The notes under the pieces are model-generated. The model ran no database searches. It was not told the origin of the DNA and worked only from the letters and a program-made list of their open reading frames with translations. Below, one piece after another: positions 6,336 to 8,634 of a stretch of DNA of 8,634 nt. A program made the translations under genes and the position numbers. The DNA is from an uncultured Eubacteriales bacterium (GTDB lineage Bacteria; Bacillota; Clostridia; Oscillospirales; CAG-272). The stretch is taken from assembly GCA_934467435.1 (NCBI GenBank), contig CAKSLR010000057.1, positions 1-8,634 of the forward strand, written 5' to 3'. The number at the start of each line of letters is the position of its first letter. Position 1 is the first letter of the stretch.

Positions 6336-8345
6336 TTAAAGCGGGGTTTCCACCCGGTAGAGTGAAAGATCGGTCACGGTGGCGCCCTCGGTCAGGAACG
6401 CAAGGGCATTTGCCCGGAAACCGGGGCGGTTGGAGATGATGGTCCTGCCACCGCCGATCTCGGCATCCAGCACCAGGTTGCCGGTCTTTTCTTCATAGTG
6501 GAGCTGCACGCGCAGCGTGTAGGGACCCTGCAGTTCGCGCACATGGAGGATGGCAAAATCTACGCCTCCCACGTGGGTTCCCGCCCGCCCTTCGGGAATG
6601 TGCGGCAGAAGTTCGCACAGCGCCTTACCCTTCTCGGGAAAAACGGAGGGATCCGTGATGGTGCGCGTCCATACCCGCTCGTCGGCACTGTCCAGTGCCA
6701 GCGCCGCGCCGCCTCCGTTCCCCGTCAGGCAAAGGGCAACTCTTCCGTTGCGGCCGGGGTGCACGCGGCAGGTGAGGTAATAGGAGTCGGTTTCCGCAAG
6801 GGGAATCTCACCCTCCGGCGTGACCTCTGCCGCCACAAACACCCGCGCGGCGGGGTCCTCGGGCGGCGTCAGTTCGGGCAGCCAGCGCATGCCAAGCCGC
6901 CCCCCCTCGTGCTGCACCAGTTCCCGGTGCGCCAGCAGAAACGCCCAGCCGTAGCCGCCGACCCAGCCCGAGAGAATGTAGCGGTCGCCGCACGCGGCGA
7001 CCATCGGCACGCAAAGCCCGTCATAAATATCCTCGCCCTTCACGGCAAGGTCGGTGAACTCCCGGTTGCGGTACCCGCTTTGCCAAAAGCCGGTGAAGCC
7101 CATGAGAAGGTAGGTGTAACCGCCAAAGGAGAAGATCGAGGGACATTCGGTGGAGTTGCCGACGGGGGAACTGCCGTGGCGGAGGGGCAGATCGGTAGCA
7201 ACCTCCCGCCACGGACCGTCCATGTCCGGGGCGCGGAATACGCCCTCTACCCCGTAGCCCGCGTACATAAGAAGGTCGCCGTCCTCCGTCGGGTAAACGC
7301 TCGGATTTTCGGCGCAGTGCACCTGCCGGCGGGCAGGCGTGAAATGAATGCCGTCCTCCGACACCATATAGTTTGCCCCTGCGGGCAGCAACCCCTCTTT
7401 TTCCAGTTCCTCATACGAAACGGCGGAAAACACGCCGCTTTCCTCACGGCGGCGGAAGAGGAGGGGAGAGCCGGTCTTTTCCCACGGTACCGTGCGGCTG
7501 GTGTGATACCCGTGGGTGTAATAGTACTTCCCATTCAAAAAGAACATCGTGCCGGTGCCGAAGGTTTGCCACTGCGTGGTCAGGGGCAGCAGATCCCCGT
7601 GGTTTTCCCAGTGCAGAAAGTCGCTTGTCGTCAGGTGGCAGACGGTGTGCGCCCCCGTGCCGAAGCGGCTACCGTGGTGGTGACGGTCGGAAAGAATCAA
7701 AAGATGATAGACCCCGTTATGGTAAAAGTTGACCACATCCCCCGCAAACGCGTTATACCCGCGCGGGGAGTAAAACGAAATGCCGCGCGGCAGCGTTTCG
7801 CTTGCCGCCTCGGTCGGCATTGCCGTGCCGCCCTCGGCGATGCGGGCGGTCACACCGTCCGAGACGAAAACCTCGCCCTCCCCGCGAACGGGGTGTCCGA
7901 GCAGGTAGTCGCGGTTGACAATCTCCCCGCCCGAAAGAAAGGCAAGCTGCACCTCGTCCAGCAGCAGATACAGGTCGCGCCCCACCGCGTCAAAACGCAA
8001 AAGGGGCAGCCCGAGGCGCATGGCGCGGGTCTCTTCTCCCGAACGGTGTAAAAAGAGCGTGGCTTCCAGGTAGGGGGAGTGCCCGTTCCGGTCGGCGTTT
8101 GGCTCATAGCCGTCGCTTTTCTCGTAACCGGAGAGTGTTTCGTTCGCCGCGGGGAACGTGTGAACGCCCACCGCAACCTCCAGAATGCCGGGAATGCGCA
8201 GAACCGTTTTCCGCCCGCCGGTAGGCAGATGGGAAAGACGCAGGGAAAGCAGAAAGCCGCCCTCCCCCTGCTCGTCGTGCCGCAGGGGGCGGTAGGTCAG
8301 CCGTTCGGGAAAATACCGGGTATAGTGCTCGGTGATGCTGCTCAT
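6336..8345 (-). CDS. GH32-like (clan GH-J) beta-propeller glycoside hydrolase
   Basis: This 669-aa protein has no signal peptide, so it is predicted to be cytoplasmic. Residues 1 to about 185 look like a beta-sandwich (concanavalin/LamG-like strand pattern around 110-150). About 190-490 resembles the five-bladed propeller of GH32: AGDVVNFYHNGVYHLL (201-216) sits where WMNDPNG normally is, with Asp203 as candidate nucleophile. It is followed by HGSRFGTGAH (224-233), SDFLHWE (241-247) and TECPS (399-403), whose Glu400 fits the GH32 acid/base of the ECP motif. The third position, normally Asp in RDP, appears as ENPS (346-349). A C-terminal beta-sandwich (about 505-669) completes the GH32-like layout. 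It is probably related to the Aec43-like group of putative fructosidases, but the substrate is unproven and GH43-like activity is possible. The start at 8345 has GAGG 7 nt upstream. The open frame runs on to 8552, but the promoter at 8379-8407 lies inside that extension, so the longer form is rejected. Confidence 0.75.
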   Translation of the reverse strand: MSSITEHYTRYFPERLTYRPLRHDEQGEGGFLLSLRLSHLPTGGRKTVLRIPGILEVAVGVHTFPAANETLSGYEKSDGYEPNADRNGHSPYLEATLFLHRSGEETRAMRLGLPLLRFDAVGRDLYLLLDEVQLAFLSGGEIVNRDYLLGHPVRGEGEVFVSDGVTARIAEGGTAMPTEAASETLPRGISFYSPRGYNAFAGDVVNFYHNGVYHLLILSDRHHHGSRFGTGAHTVCHLTTSDFLHWENHGDLLPLTTQWQTFGTGTMFFLNGKYYYTHGYHTSRTVPWEKTGSPLLFRRREESGVFSAVSYEELEKEGLLPAGANYMVSEDGIHFTPARRQVHCAENPSVYPTEDGDLLMYAGYGVEGVFRAPDMDGPWREVATDLPLRHGSSPVGNSTECPSIFSFGGYTYLLMGFTGFWQSGYRNREFTDLAVKGEDIYDGLCVPMVAACGDRYILSGWVGGYGWAFLLAHRELVQHEGGRLGMRWLPELTPPEDPAARVFVAAEVTPEGEIPLAETDSYYLTCRVHPGRNGRVALCLTGNGGGAALALDSADERVWTRTITDPSVFPEKGKALCELLPHIPEGRAGTHVGGVDFAILHVRELQGPYTLRVQLHYEEKTGNLVLDAEIGGGRTIISNRPGFRANALAFLTEGATVTDLSLYRVETPL

Positions 8346-8378
8346 GGCGTATCCTCTTTTTCCGGTTGTGTTTTTTTC

Positions 8379-8407
8379 ATTATAGCAGGGAAAATGGGGA
8401 AAGTCAA
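8379..8407 (-). promoter_or_regulatory. Promoter of the glycosidase/HD unit
   Basis: On the minus strand, -35 TTGACT (complement of 8402-8407, one change from consensus) and a perfect -10 TATAAT (complement of 8379-8384) are spaced by 17 bp. The predicted start is near 8372, leaving a leader of about 27 nt before the ATG at 8345. No operator-like palindrome or catabolite-response (cre) box is evident around it. The stretch 8408-8560 upstream holds no convincing gene or site that I can see. Confidence 0.85.
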
Positions 8408-8560
8408 CGGGGAGGCTTTGCGCCGGAATATCCATCACTTTGGGGTGACGATGCCTCGATTGGATGGTAACACGATAAAAAACATGGACATACGAAAAGA
8501 TATGCGCAAAAAAAAGGATGCCGACCCCACCACGCTCTACTGCAGGAAACACGACAGTGG

Positions 8561-8599
8561 AAAACGGGAAGGCACCCCGCCGCGGCGCCTTCCCGTTTT
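8561..8599 (-). terminator. Hairpin terminator of the gene entering from the right
   Basis: AAAACGGGAAGGC (8561-8573) and GCCTTCCCGTTTT (8587-8599) form a perfect 13-bp inverted repeat with a 13-nt GC-rich loop. On either strand the stem ends in TTTT, a short U-tract, so it may act in both directions. It begins 3 nt after the TAA of the partial minus-strand frame at 8603-8634, which makes that gene the likely user. Confidence 0.75.
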
Positions 8600-8602
8600 C
8601 GC

Positions 8603-8634
8603 TTAGTTCTTGTTTCCGTGAATCGGTGCGGGGA
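8603..8634 (-). CDS. 3' end of an unidentified minus-strand gene (partial)
   Basis: The complement of the right edge reads, in one frame, PAPIHGNKN followed by TAA (complement of 8603-8605). A strong hairpin terminator starts 3 nt later, the position expected for the end of a gene. Only nine codons are visible, so no family can be named and the reading is an inference from the stop-terminator spacing. The frame continues beyond the window. Confidence 0.4.
   Translation of the reverse strand, partial: PAPIHGNKN

Noticed and set aside
6498..8051. 517-codon plus-strand open frame opposite the glycosidase
   Set aside because: It has no recognisable domain and a His/Gly/Arg-rich composition. The opposing frame has a promoter, ribosome binding site and GH32-like motifs.
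8346..8552. 69-codon N-terminal extension of the glycosidase frame
   Set aside because: The -35/-10 promoter lies inside it, and the ATG at 8345 has a good ribosome binding site and begins a plausible protein start.

Overview
The window looks like chromosomal DNA from a GC-rich, spore-forming member of the Bacillota, most likely a gut-type Clostridia. The evidence is a GerA/SpoVAF-family spore germination protein, strong AGGAGG-type ribosome binding sites, near-consensus housekeeping promoters with 17-bp spacers, and a MarR plus two-half-transporter ABC operon of a kind common in that group. The taxon is inferred; no marker in the window fixes it.

Layout, left to right. (1) 1-229, minus strand: a tRNA-Gln(CTG) transcription unit with a perfect promoter, a short hairpin leader, the tRNA with encoded CCA, and an intrinsic terminator. 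(2) 261-1679, minus strand: a SpoVAF-like membrane protein, apparently monocistronic here. (3) 1680-1833: a divergent intergenic region holding a perfect housekeeping promoter and a palindromic operator for the rightward operon. (4) 1834-6000, plus strand: a tight three-gene operon, marR - ABC half-transporter A - ABC half-transporter B. The genes overlap by 4 and 11 nt, and the operon ends at a strong hairpin terminator (6039-6080) that should work in both directions. (5) 6100-8407, minus strand, convergent with the operon: a promoter, a 669-residue GH32-like beta-propeller glycosidase, and 20 nt downstream the broken N-terminal third of an HD-domain phosphohydrolase. (6) 8561-8634: a second hairpin terminator and what appears to be the last codons of another minus-strand gene entering from the right.

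How the genes work together: the MarR protein probably binds the AGTTAG-N4-CTAACT palindrome over its own transcription start and so controls itself and the exporter. The two ABC proteins should form one asymmetric heterodimer of the TM287/288 type: subunit A supplies a degenerate Walker B/H-switch pair, and subunit B supplies a matching degenerate signature motif. The germination gene, tRNA and glycosidase are separate units with no visible functional link.

I see no CRISPR array, insertion sequence, phage gene or clearly novel multi-gene system. The most interesting items are the altered catalytic motifs of the GH32-like enzyme, the truncated HD gene against the shared terminator, the MarR operator architecture, and the hairpin leader of the tRNA.
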